Source: an uncultured Prevotellaceae bacterium
GTDB lineage: Bacteria; Bacteroidota; Bacteroidia; Bacteroidales; Bacteroidaceae
DNA: 44,363 nt
Reading direction: 5' to 3'
Assembly (NCBI GenBank): GCA_946625675.1
Contig: CAMOTI010000129.1
Coordinates: forward strand, 1-44,363
The notes beneath the pieces are model-generated. The model saw only the letters and a list, made by a program, of their open reading frames with translations, had not been told where the DNA came from and did not search any database. Made by a program: the position numbers and the translations under genes. Shown in pieces: positions 37,074 through 44,363 of the stretch; within the stretch, counting starts at the first letter, position 1; every line of letters starts with the position of its first letter.

Positions 37074-38057
37074 TCAGTCCATTCCTTCTATGGGCTGGAT
37101 GGTGCCGTCGGGATTGTAGTGCAGTTCGCACACCTTGAGCGAGCGAAGCCAGGTCTTACCGCCTGACGGAACTGAGTCGTGATGGAAGAGATACCACTTG
37201 CCCTTGAACTCGATGATGGAGTGATGCGTTGTCCATCCTACCACAGGCGTGAGGATAACTCCCTGATAGACGAACGGTCCATAAGGATTGTCGCCGATGG
37301 CATAGCAGAGGAAGTGCGTGTCACCTGTGGAGTAAGAGAAATAGTACTTCCCGTTGTATTTATGCACCCATGAAGCCTCGAAGAAGCGGTGCGGGTCGTT
37401 TGCCTTGAGCGGATTTCCGTCCTTGTCGACAATCATGACTGCCTTCGGCTCCTCTGCGAATTCCAGCATGTCGTCCTGCAGACGTGCCACGCGTGGAGGA
37501 ATAGCTGGCTCGTCGCCCTGAGGCAGGTATGCGCTCTCCAGCGCCTTGTTGTCCTTATACCGCTGAAGCTGTCCGCCCCAAATGCCGCCGAAATAGAAGT
37601 AATACTTTCCGTCGTCGTCCTTGAAAACTGCCACGTCGATGGAATAGCTGCCTTTCATAGGTGCTGGCTGCGGAACGAAAGGACCCTCTGGCTTGTCGGC
37701 CACTGCCACGCCGAAACGGAAGATGTCGTTACGGTCTTTCAGCGGGAAATACATATAATACTTACCGTCCTTCTCCTGCACGTCGCAATCCCAGAGCTGA
37801 CGTCCTGCCCATGGGATGTCCTTCACGTCGAGCACCACTCCGTGGTTCTCCAGTTTCTTCTCACCTCTGGCCACTGCCTCGATGTCGTCGGTGGAGAAAA
37901 CGTGGTAGTCTTTCATGTTGAAATGGTCGCCGTTGTCGTTCTCTGGAATGCCCGACTCCCAGTCGTGAGAGGGGTAGATGTAGAGTTTTCCGTTGAACAC
38001 ATGAGTGGACGGATCGGCCATGAAGTCATCGGGAACAAGATATTTCTTTCCTTCCAT
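37074..38057 (-). CDS. Cytoplasmic GH43 beta-xylosidase/arabinofuranosidase
   Basis: 327 residues with no signal peptide, so it acts inside the cell on imported xylo-oligosaccharides. It has a five-bladed propeller with the three GH43 carboxylates: base D14 (DDFMADPSTHVFNG), a middle Asp in YSIDVAVFKDDDG, and acid Glu in HRFFEASWVHKYNGKYY. Short GH43 proteins of this type (GH43 subfamily 1-like) release xylose or arabinose. It has its own promoter at 38207-38238 and is followed by xylB, so the release and use of pentose can be controlled together. Confidence 0.92.
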   Translation of the reverse strand: MEGKKYLVPDDFMADPSTHVFNGKLYIYPSHDWESGIPENDNGDHFNMKDYHVFSTDDIEAVARGEKKLENHGVVLDVKDIPWAGRQLWDCDVQEKDGKYYMYFPLKDRNDIFRFGVAVADKPEGPFVPQPAPMKGSYSIDVAVFKDDDGKYYFYFGGIWGGQLQRYKDNKALESAYLPQGDEPAIPPRVARLQDDMLEFAEEPKAVMIVDKDGNPLKANDPHRFFEASWVHKYNGKYYFSYSTGDTHFLCYAIGDNPYGPFVYQGVILTPVVGWTTHHSIIEFKGKWYLFHHDSVPSGGKTWLRSLKVCELHYNPDGTIQPIEGMD

Positions 38058-38080
38058 ACTTGTTAGAATTTTTAAATTAA

Positions 38081-38133
38081 GAGGAAGTAAAAAGGAGTAA
38101 AAAAAGGGAGTAGAAACGGGAGTAAAATTGGAA
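38081..38133. repeat. AGTAAAAAGG phrase repeat in the GH43 leader
   Basis: Four or five degenerate copies of GGAGTAAAAA / GGGAGTAGAAAC upstream of the GH43 start, inside the predicted 5' leader. Confidence 0.6.
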
Positions 38134-38206
38134 GAAAGTCCTCCCTCAACTACGCGCCATTCCCCTTAGAGTGCTTCCATTTATTGTTATTTGGTTAATT
38201 ACTTTG

Positions 38207-38238
38207 CAAAGTTGGCAAATATTTTTGGTAAAAACAAG
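38207..38238 (-). promoter_or_regulatory. Internal promoter for GH43-xylB-xylA
   Basis: Minus strand: -33 CTTG (38238-38235), 20-nt spacer, -7 CAACTTTG (38214-38207), each one base off consensus. It lies in the 250-nt gap between GH10 and GH43, the largest gap in the run, and predicts a leader of about 145 nt. Confidence 0.55.
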
Positions 38239-38307
38239 CGTTTTTGATTCTAATATTTGCAGATTTGTTTCTTTTGCGTGATAAAATTCGTTAAAGTCAT
38301 CTTTCCG

Positions 38308-39429
38308 CTAAAACAAGGCAATGATTTTCTCGAGCACGGGCTTGGGATTGTAGTCGCGGTCGAAAAGCAGCGCATAGGCTGTTCTTCCCTCCACTGGCCA
38401 GTCGTTGAGCCATGAGGTCTTGTCGCTCACGCCCCAGAGGGTGATGCGCGAGATTTGGTCTTTGTGCTTCTCGTATATCTTGAAGAAGTCAAGATAGCGC
38501 TGGTCGAAGAGTTGCTGCCCTTTCTCATCGAGTCCGTTCTTGTAGGGGTCGAGCTCTTCGCGGTATTTATAGTCCTCGCCCACGTTTGCGCCCTGGCCGA
38601 AGGACTCGGGCTTAGGTAGGATGTTGAGGTCAAGTTCCGTCATCATCACCTTCACGCCGCAAGCGGCAAAGGCATCCATGGACTTCTCGTATTCCGCAAG
38701 GTCGGGATAGTCACCACCGTTATGGCTCTGCATGCCGATGGCGTCGATGCGGCAGCCTTTGGTCCTCAAGTCCTTCATCAGCTCCACATACTTGTCGCGC
38801 TTTCCTGGCTTGGACATGGAGAAATCGTTGAGGTAGAGCTCGGTGTCGGGGTCGGCCTCCTGGGCTGCCTTCAGGGCTATCTCAATGTAGTCCGGACCGA
38901 TGATCTTGTAATAGGGTGTCTCGCGGTAAGAACCGTCGTCCTCGATGGCTTCGTTAACCACGTCCCATCCGTAAATGCGGCCCTTGTAACGGCCGACCAC
39001 GGTGCTGATGTGGTTCTTCATTCGGGCGATGAGCGTGTCGCGCGACACTTCCCCACCCTTGGCGTCGGTAAAGAACCAAGGGGCGGCCTGGCTGTGCCAT
39101 ACGAGGCAGTGACCGATGACCTTCATGCCGTTACGCTCTCCGAAAGCGACAAGCGAGTCGGCATCGTCGAAGAAATACTTGTCCTGCTCGGGCACGATTT
39201 TCTCCTGCTTCATGCAGTTCTCTGCCACGATGCTGCTGAAATTGGCCGTGATGACGTCCTGGGCCTTGGGCACTCGCCCCGCCACCTCTTCCACGTTGAC
39301 CGCCACGCCAGCCAGAATCTCATGTTTGCCGAGCGCATCCTTCAGCGTCAGCGTGCCGTCCTTGGCCGGCTGCTGGGTGGTGCAGCCGGCAAGGGCGATG
39401 AGTGATATTAAAAAGAGGGATGATTTCAT
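38308..39429 (-). CDS. GH10 endo-beta-1,4-xylanase lipoprotein
   Basis: About 373 residues. A lipoprotein signal, MKSSLFLISLIALAGC, means it is lipid-anchored, likely to the outer membrane. A single GH10 barrel: VIGHCLVWHSQAAPWFF, acid/base E160 in WDVVNEAIED, and nucleophile E265 in MMTELDLNIL, plus WGVSDKTSWL near the end. The frame opens at a TTG (39435), but ATG 39429 heads the signal peptide. It cleaves the xylan backbone into oligosaccharides for the symporter encoded just upstream. Confidence 0.95.
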   Translation of the reverse strand: MKSSLFLISLIALAGCTTQQPAKDGTLTLKDALGKHEILAGVAVNVEEVAGRVPKAQDVITANFSSIVAENCMKQEKIVPEQDKYFFDDADSLVAFGERNGMKVIGHCLVWHSQAAPWFFTDAKGGEVSRDTLIARMKNHISTVVGRYKGRIYGWDVVNEAIEDDGSYRETPYYKIIGPDYIEIALKAAQEADPDTELYLNDFSMSKPGKRDKYVELMKDLRTKGCRIDAIGMQSHNGGDYPDLAEYEKSMDAFAACGVKVMMTELDLNILPKPESFGQGANVGEDYKYREELDPYKNGLDEKGQQLFDQRYLDFFKIYEKHKDQISRITLWGVSDKTSWLNDWPVEGRTAYALLFDRDYNPKPVLEKIIALF

Positions 39430-39523
39430 TATCAAGTGAAAAGTGAAAAGTGTATTTACTTTTGTGTATGAGCAGAGTACGTATCTATAACGCAGGTTCT
39501 TGTAAAGACAGCTTCTTCACCTA

Positions 39524-40927
39524 CTACTGCTTGTCGTGGATACGAGCCTCAATTTCGCGGTTGATTTGGTCAATCTTCTCGTCGGTCAGCTCATACTTCG
39601 ATATGATGAAGATAGCAAGCAGCAAGAGGATGGCTGGAATGACACAAACAAGCCACAGGATTCCTTCTTCTGCAAAAGGAGTCTGATCAATGGACTCACT
39701 GTTATACCCCACGTATGCCAGGACAGCTGGTCCTACAATACTTCCGAAAGTCATGCCGGCCTTAAAGAACAGTCCAGTCAGCGCATTCACGATTCCAGAA
39801 ATACGACGTCCTGTGGTGTACTCACCATAAGAAATCACCTCCGGCACCAATGCCCACATATATCCTGTGGCCACAATCACGCCTGTGCTCTTGATGAACT
39901 GTGCAACGTATACCATTGTCATGCTCGGGTTTTCCATCTTGGAAATGAGGTAAAGCATCACCATACCGAGAATAGCAGCGCCAAGGAAGATATAGAACAT
40001 ATTCTTCTTTCCAACCATGCGTTTAAACCATGGCACCATCGGCATGAACAAGAATGCAGGAATCGATCCAAGGGCCATGAATATCGACAGCTCCTGTGCC
40101 GACCCGTGCATATTGCTGTTTATAAAATAGGCTCCGGCGGCATTGCCCACCGACATCATTGCGAAGGCCGTGATGAAGAAGAAAGCGAGCACGCGCAAAG
40201 GCCGGTTGCGAAGGAACTCCATCCACAGGTCACTTACCTTCACGTCCTCGGTGGTTTTCTCATCCATTACCACACGCTCCTTACACTGCGAGAAGCAGAA
40301 GACAAGCAGGCAGAAGCCGACGATGGCATAAATGGTCATGGTGGTGAACCATGCTGACGGATCTTTTGGAAGGCTGTCGGAAGGCGCTCCGACAATGAGT
40401 GCGATGAACAGCGGCAGTCCGGAGTTCACTGCCAGTCCACCAAGATTGGCCATAAACATACGCACAGAAGTGAGTATGGTAATCTCGTTTGTGTCGCGTG
40501 TCAGCGAAGAGTTCAAGGCGCCGTAGGGCACGTTGATAAATGTATAGAGCAGCTGCATGCCCACATAGGTCACATACGCATATATCAGGGACGGCGCAAA
40601 CCCGTTGTAGAAACATAAAATGGCAAATCCTGAAAGAGGTATACCGACATAAAGCAAATAGGACCGGTATTTTCCGAAACGGGGGTTGCTCTTATCAATC
40701 AACGCTCCCACAATGGGGTCCCAAATCACGTTTGCTACATTGCCGACCAAGAACATGACCGCCACTGCCGACGGCGTAAGTCCGTAGATATCGGTGTAAA
40801 AGAACAACAGGTAAGTGCAGATCACCTGAAAGATGAGGTTCTGTGCGAGGTCGCCCGCGCCGAAACCGATTCGTTGAATCCACGACAGTTTGTAGAATCC
40901 TTTTTCTTCGTTTTTTTCAATTGCCAT
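39524..40927 (-). CDS. GPH-family (MFS-type) sugar:cation symporter, probable xyloside transporter
   Basis: 467 residues with about 12 membrane helices, of the glycoside-pentoside-hexuronide family. Family signatures: QRIGFGAGDLAQN at the N-terminus and the loop motif DPIVGALIDKSNPRFGKYRSYL. It starts MAIEKNEEKGFYKLSW. Lying between GH30-GH43 and GH10, it is very likely the inner-membrane importer for xylo-oligosaccharides or xylosides, the role of XynT-like members. Exact substrate is not readable. Confidence 0.9.
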   Translation of the reverse strand: MAIEKNEEKGFYKLSWIQRIGFGAGDLAQNLIFQVICTYLLFFYTDIYGLTPSAVAVMFLVGNVANVIWDPIVGALIDKSNPRFGKYRSYLLYVGIPLSGFAILCFYNGFAPSLIYAYVTYVGMQLLYTFINVPYGALNSSLTRDTNEITILTSVRMFMANLGGLAVNSGLPLFIALIVGAPSDSLPKDPSAWFTTMTIYAIVGFCLLVFCFSQCKERVVMDEKTTEDVKVSDLWMEFLRNRPLRVLAFFFITAFAMMSVGNAAGAYFINSNMHGSAQELSIFMALGSIPAFLFMPMVPWFKRMVGKKNMFYIFLGAAILGMVMLYLISKMENPSMTMVYVAQFIKSTGVIVATGYMWALVPEVISYGEYTTGRRISGIVNALTGLFFKAGMTFGSIVGPAVLAYVGYNSESIDQTPFAEEGILWLVCVIPAILLLLAIFIISKYELTDEKIDQINREIEARIHDKQ

Positions 40928-41005
40928 GATGATTTATGATTTTTAGTGATTATGTTCGATTAAGAGGAGCGGAGATTCCGGGTTTTCCGGACTTTCCTGA
41001 GTTTC

Positions 41006-43981
41006 TCAGTTGCTTCCGGCGATGATGTTGATGATGGCCACGATGTCGGAGATATCGACTTTGGTGTCGTTGTTGACATCGGCATAGCGATATGTGGCTG
41101 TACCGGCAATCTGGTTGATGACGGCCACGATGTCAGAGATGTCAACCTTGCCGTCCTCATTGACGTCGCCTGGTTTTGCCTTTGTCTCGTCTTCCTTGAC
41201 AGCCTCCTCTGGCGGCAGGCTCGAGAAGCGCCATGACGTGACTTCCGCACCGTCGTTCTTGTCGTAGACAAAATAGAGATAGCTTTGGAATTCTGACTGT
41301 TCGGCTGTGAGTTCCACTGCGATGGTCTGCTCCTCATCTCCTTCTGTCGTGAACTCCGCCTTTGCAATCGGGTCGGAATCCATTTCGCCAAGATGCGCGG
41401 TGACCGTGCCACTGCCCTTCACCTTCAGGACGAGTGTCTTCGCGGGCGCGCCCTCTTCTGCAAAGTTGACGCCGCGCACAAGCCACCAGTCACTCGTGAT
41501 GATGGCTCCCATGTCATCTCCCGGCTGCTCCACATAGGGATTCACGCGTGCAGACGTGAGCTGGTTGACTCCACTGATCGAGGCTGTCTTGGAGGTGAGC
41601 GCGGTCATCCTGGCAGACGACTCAACAAGCGTGACGCGGCTCATCTGCAGGTTGCGGTAGCCGCCGCTATAGCCCAGCTGATGCTCGAGCCAGGTGGTGT
41701 GGTAAAGCAGGTAGTAGCCGTTTCCGAATTTCTGAAGGTGGCTGTGGTTGTTGCTGAAGTCGTAGTCTAAGCGGCCTGGATTGGGCATCACCACTCCCTT
41801 GTACGACCACTTGTTCGCCATGGGGTCGGATGCCGTCATATAGACGATGGAGCATGGCAGCGGGGCGGCCGCAGTGCTGTATTTCGACCAGTCTGTGGTG
41901 GCACTCCAACGTGTGCAGTAGCTATAGACCCATCTGTTACCGATATAGTTGAGTTCGTTGGCCTCGAAATGATAGGGTGCTGAGATGGCTTGTATCTTCC
42001 CGTCAAGACTGATGAGGTCAGCACCAAGCTTCACGATACGTGCGTTGCCTGGTTGCAGCTCTGTTACCATCACGTTGCCTCCTCCGAAAGTGAGGTATGC
42101 CTCCGAGCCATCGGGCTTGATGGCGGCTCCCGGGTCGATGATCTGGTCAATGGTGCCCAGGCCTTCTGTGTCCTTGTCGATAAGCGCCTTGCCGAGCGGG
42201 TCGGTCCAAGGGCCGGTGGGCGATGTGGACGTGAGCACTCCGATGCCGGCAGCGCTGTTGGTGAAGTAAAGATAGAAGTGCGTTTTGCCGTCTGCTTCCT
42301 CACGGCTGATGATAGATGGTGCCCAGGATGCGGTAATCCATGGCGCGATGGCCTTCACGTCTATCACGTCGTGGTAGGTCCAGTTCACGAGGTCCTCAGT
42401 CGACATGCACACCAGTTGCGTGATCTTGCCATAGGTGTTGGCGTTGTAGCCTCCCCAGTAGTCAAACTCCTGCTGGTCGTTGGTGGCGTAAACGTAGAGA
42501 CGTCCGTTATATTCGATTGAGGTGGGGTCGGCCATGAAATGATGGGCAGAGAGTGGATTGCCGTCGGCTGGCTGTTTGGGTGAAGTGGCAATTCCCGATG
42601 CTGACTCGTCCTCGCTGATGTTTCTCACAAACTGGAAGGTGTAGAAGGTGTTCGGACGGAGCTGCACCTTAGGACGCGTAGTGCCGTTGGAATACTCCTT
42701 CGTGACATCCCTGACTATGGCGTTGACCGTTTCTCCTGTGACAATCTCCTTGATTTTCTCCGGCACGAACGGCACGCTGAGGGTCAGATTATACGTGTAT
42801 GTGGTAGACGGATTGAGGACGAAGACGGTCACGGTGTCTCCGCTCTGGCTTATATATGCAGAACCGCCCTTGAGCACTTTCTGCGTATCCGAAAGGGTGG
42901 ACTTGATGCGTGTCTTTCCTGTGGCGTATTTGGCGTAATGGCTGAAGACATATGCCCGTTTCCACAGCTGCGTGTCGCTGCCCCCGTGGTTCACGGCGAA
43001 GAAGTCGTTGAGCATGTTGTAGTAGATATATGCGTTATAGCCTGAGGTGAGTGCTTTCTCGATGCTCTCCACCATCGCATGCTCTGCAGAGAACTCGCCG
43101 TTATAGTCGTCGGCATAGTCGATGAGGAATTCGGTCATCCACATCTGCTTTCCCGTCTTTTTCGTCACTGACTGGACGAACGACCAGTCGTTGGTGCCGT
43201 AAAGGTGGTTGCCCCAGATATCGATGTTGTCGAGCGCGTTCTGGAGGGTGACGAGTTTGTTGTTGTATTTATGCTGGTCCCATCCGAAGCACTCGGGCCC
43301 CATGATCTTGCACGAAGGGTCCACCTTCGCTCTTGCCGCCTTGCACATGGCTGCCATCTCCGAGGGGGAATAGATGCAACTCTCATAGGTTGCTTGATCC
43401 CCTTCCCCTGTGGGTGTGTAGTCGCTCTCGTTCTGGATGGAGATGATGTCAATGGGACAATCTTTCTCTGCCATGGTCTTTCGGTAGCGTTCCAGAAAAT
43501 CTGCGTAGTCGTCGTAATAAGCCGGGTCTATGGCGCCACCGTTCGAGCCCTGTCCGCCCCAGCTGTGCTCCACAAGCGGATACACGGTCGTGCCGAAGTC
43601 ATTCTGGTATTTCGTGGTGTTGTGGGTTTTGAATTTCTTGGGAGGTGTCCACGGAGTAGCGAACACCTGCAACTCGGGGCGGATACTTCTGGCCCATCTG
43701 ATCGGGTTTCCGTATTCTCCCCAGTTGTTCTCGTTCGGGTTGATACGTACACGCATGATGTTCAGGCCCACGTCGCCAGCACCCGTTCCCCATAATTTAT
43801 TCACTTTCGCCTGGGTGTAGACGTCAGCCCACTGCCCGTTCATTCCTGTTCCTCCGAATCCCTCGATATACTGGTATTTCGTACCTGCAGAGATTGCCAG
43901 CGTGGCGGATTTTGTCTGCGCACCGACCTGGACAACTGCGAATGCAGATGCGGCGATAAAAGTTAAAAAAAATTTTTTCAT
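41006..43981 (-). CDS. Secreted bifunctional GH30-GH43 xylanolytic enzyme with CBM6-like module and dockerin
   Basis: 991 residues; signal peptide MKKFFLTFIAASAFAVVQVG. GH30 barrel about 30-455, with acid/base E185 (ISIQNESDY) and nucleophile E284 (WMTEF), resembling glucuronoxylanase/xylanase GH30. GH43 propeller about 480-790: base D485 (HHFMADPTSIE), D616 (IIDPGAA), acid E673 (YHFEANEL). A CBM6-like beta-sandwich follows (about 800-920; WWLVRGVNFAEEGAPAKTL). The last 54 residues are a type I dockerin-like pair at 938-989: DVNEDGKVDISD and DVNNDTKVDISD. Such a chain could cut xylan and remove arabinose or xylose side groups. It is the first gene of the minus-strand xylan run; its promoter is at 44015. 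Confidence 0.92.
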   Translation of the reverse strand: MKKFFLTFIAASAFAVVQVGAQTKSATLAISAGTKYQYIEGFGGTGMNGQWADVYTQAKVNKLWGTGAGDVGLNIMRVRINPNENNWGEYGNPIRWARSIRPELQVFATPWTPPKKFKTHNTTKYQNDFGTTVYPLVEHSWGGQGSNGGAIDPAYYDDYADFLERYRKTMAEKDCPIDIISIQNESDYTPTGEGDQATYESCIYSPSEMAAMCKAARAKVDPSCKIMGPECFGWDQHKYNNKLVTLQNALDNIDIWGNHLYGTNDWSFVQSVTKKTGKQMWMTEFLIDYADDYNGEFSAEHAMVESIEKALTSGYNAYIYYNMLNDFFAVNHGGSDTQLWKRAYVFSHYAKYATGKTRIKSTLSDTQKVLKGGSAYISQSGDTVTVFVLNPSTTYTYNLTLSVPFVPEKIKEIVTGETVNAIVRDVTKEYSNGTTRPKVQLRPNTFYTFQFVRNISEDESASGIATSPKQPADGNPLSAHHFMADPTSIEYNGRLYVYATNDQQEFDYWGGYNANTYGKITQLVCMSTEDLVNWTYHDVIDVKAIAPWITASWAPSIISREEADGKTHFYLYFTNSAAGIGVLTSTSPTGPWTDPLGKALIDKDTEGLGTIDQIIDPGAAIKPDGSEAYLTFGGGNVMVTELQPGNARIVKLGADLISLDGKIQAISAPYHFEANELNYIGNRWVYSYCTRWSATTDWSKYSTAAAPLPCSIVYMTASDPMANKWSYKGVVMPNPGRLDYDFSNNHSHLQKFGNGYYLLYHTTWLEHQLGYSGGYRNLQMSRVTLVESSARMTALTSKTASISGVNQLTSARVNPYVEQPGDDMGAIITSDWWLVRGVNFAEEGAPAKTLVLKVKGSGTVTAHLGEMDSDPIAKAEFTTEGDEEQTIAVELTAEQSEFQSYLYFVYDKNDGAEVTSWRFSSLPPEEAVKEDETKAKPGDVNEDGKVDISDIVAVINQIAGTATYRYADVNNDTKVDISDIVAIINIIAGSN

Positions 43982-44014
43982 GTCTCAGCTACTACTTTTT
44001 TTGATTTCTATTTG

Positions 44015-44022
44015 CAAAATTA
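44015..44022 (-). promoter_or_regulatory. -7 promoter element of the GH30-GH43 gene
   Basis: Minus-strand TAATTTTG followed by C, 33 nt before the ATG at 43981. No -33 TTTG at proper spacing, so activation by a regulator is likely; see the inverted repeat 32 nt upstream. Confidence 0.6.
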
Positions 44023-44053
44023 CACATAATAATCTTTTTATATTATCTTAAAC

Positions 44054-44079
44054 GTTACATTTATTTCTTAATATGTAAC
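44054..44079. promoter_or_regulatory. Inverted repeat GTTACAT-N12-ATGTAAC, candidate operator
   Basis: GTTACAT (44054-44060) and ATGTAAC (44073-44079) are perfect complements 12 nt apart, upstream of the GH30-GH43 promoter. A third similar half-site, ATGTTACG, lies at 44143-44150. Minus-strand TGTTACATAT (44080-44071) is repeated upstream of the other GH30 gene at 13719-13728. A binding site for a xylan-responsive activator is a reasonable guess. Confidence 0.5.
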
Positions 44080-44180
44080 ATTTGTAAAAATGCGAAAGTG
44101 CTGATAATAAAAAAAATCCGAATCATACAAAGACGGAAACATATGTTACGCAATAGAAAACAGGTTTGAAAAAAAGTGCG

Positions 44181-44363
44181 TAACTTTGCAATGTCAAAAG
44201 GAAAAAGGATTTCCTCCCAAATTTGAACAGTTAGTTAAGCAAAATAAAGTCAGTAGTTTTTTTATATTAGTTTAGTTAGTAGTTTTTTTTAATTTTCTAT
44301 TGGTTTAGTTAGTTAAAAGCACAAATCCCCAGCTCGTGAGAGCCGGGGATTTGTGCTTTTTAT
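44181..44363 (+). ncRNA. Candidate small RNA or leader: plus-strand -7 box to terminator
   Basis: TAACTTTG followed by C at 44181-44188 is a plus-strand -7 element, and 44315-44360 is a strong terminator. The roughly 165 nt between are AT-rich, with repeated TTTAGTTAGTAGTTTTTTT phrases and no protein-like ORF. No -33 at ideal spacing (TTTG lies only 12 nt upstream). It could be a small RNA, an attenuated leader of a gene to the right, or simply the terminator of a minus-strand gene beyond the window. Confidence 0.3.
44315..44360. terminator. Strong bidirectional intrinsic terminator
   Basis: AAAAGCACAAATCCCC (44315-44330) pairs perfectly with GGGGATTTGTGCTTTT (44345-44360). Inside, GCTC (44332-44335) pairs with GAGC (44340-44343) around loop GTGA. 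Four or more Ts follow on the plus strand, and AAAA precedes, giving Us on the minus strand too. It insulates the GH30-GH43 promoter from whatever lies to the right. Confidence 0.9.

Noticed and set aside
28418..43981. Complete SusC/SusD-type polysaccharide utilization locus
   Set aside because: No TonB-dependent SusC-like receptor, SusD-like lipoprotein or hybrid two-component sensor could be found in the window; only enzymes, a symporter and accessory proteins are present.

Overview
The window looks like a chromosomal segment from the order Bacteroidales, most likely a xylan-degrading Prevotella or close relative from gut or rumen. Three things point there. Recognisable promoters carry the Bacteroidetes -7 element TAnnTTTG, several with a -33 TTTG-like box 19-20 nt upstream. 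The gene content is an AddAB-type recombination pair, GreA, the xylose isomerase/xylulokinase pair, BspA-like surface proteins and a dual CE1-CE6 acetyl-xylan esterase. Several secreted proteins end in a short Prevotella-style sorting tail or a type-A T9SS-like C-terminal domain.

Layout. Positions 1-2,069 hold housekeeping genes on the minus strand (ZIP metal transporter, a 57-codon winged-helix protein, greA) and, between the last two, the 3' remnant of an AraC-family gene on the plus strand. Positions 2,449-9,023 carry an addA-like helicase/nuclease and an addB-like Fe-S nuclease, separated by an array of palindromic 9-mers. A GDSL hydrolase follows on the minus strand. From 10,253 to about 32,264 is the first polysaccharide block: a BspA-like dockerin protein; a GH30 plus CE1-CE6 esterase operon; a divergent pair made of an AraC regulator and a large dockerin-bearing beta-helix binding protein; and a minus-strand operon CotH protein - CE1 feruloyl esterase - GH3 beta-xylosidase. 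A TPM-domain membrane protein (32,356-33,714) separates this from the second block, a minus-strand run GH30-GH43 bifunctional enzyme, GPH symporter, GH10 xylanase lipoprotein, cytoplasmic GH43, xylB, xylA (43,981 down to 33,952).

How it works together. Surface or secreted enzymes (GH10, GH30, GH30-GH43, GH3, CE1, CE1-CE6) would cut and de-esterify decorated xylan. The GPH symporter would import xylo-oligosaccharides or xylosides. The cytoplasmic GH43 releases xylose or arabinose, and XylA and XylB convert xylose to xylulose 5-phosphate. No SusC/SusD pair and no hybrid two-component sensor lies in the window, so the core outer-membrane import system must be elsewhere.

Most unusual: (i) three proteins here carry type I dockerin-like modules, in three different contexts, with no cohesin visible; (ii) the CotH protein has what looks like a carbohydrate-binding module nested inside another small domain; (iii) two arrays of a GTCNGAC palindrome lie 22 kb apart; (iv) two unannotated gene remnants (AraC, and a GH28-like beta-helix) lie in intergenic DNA; (v) a short promoter-to-terminator unit at the right edge could be a small RNA. 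I saw no tRNA, rRNA, CRISPR array, insertion sequence or replication origin.
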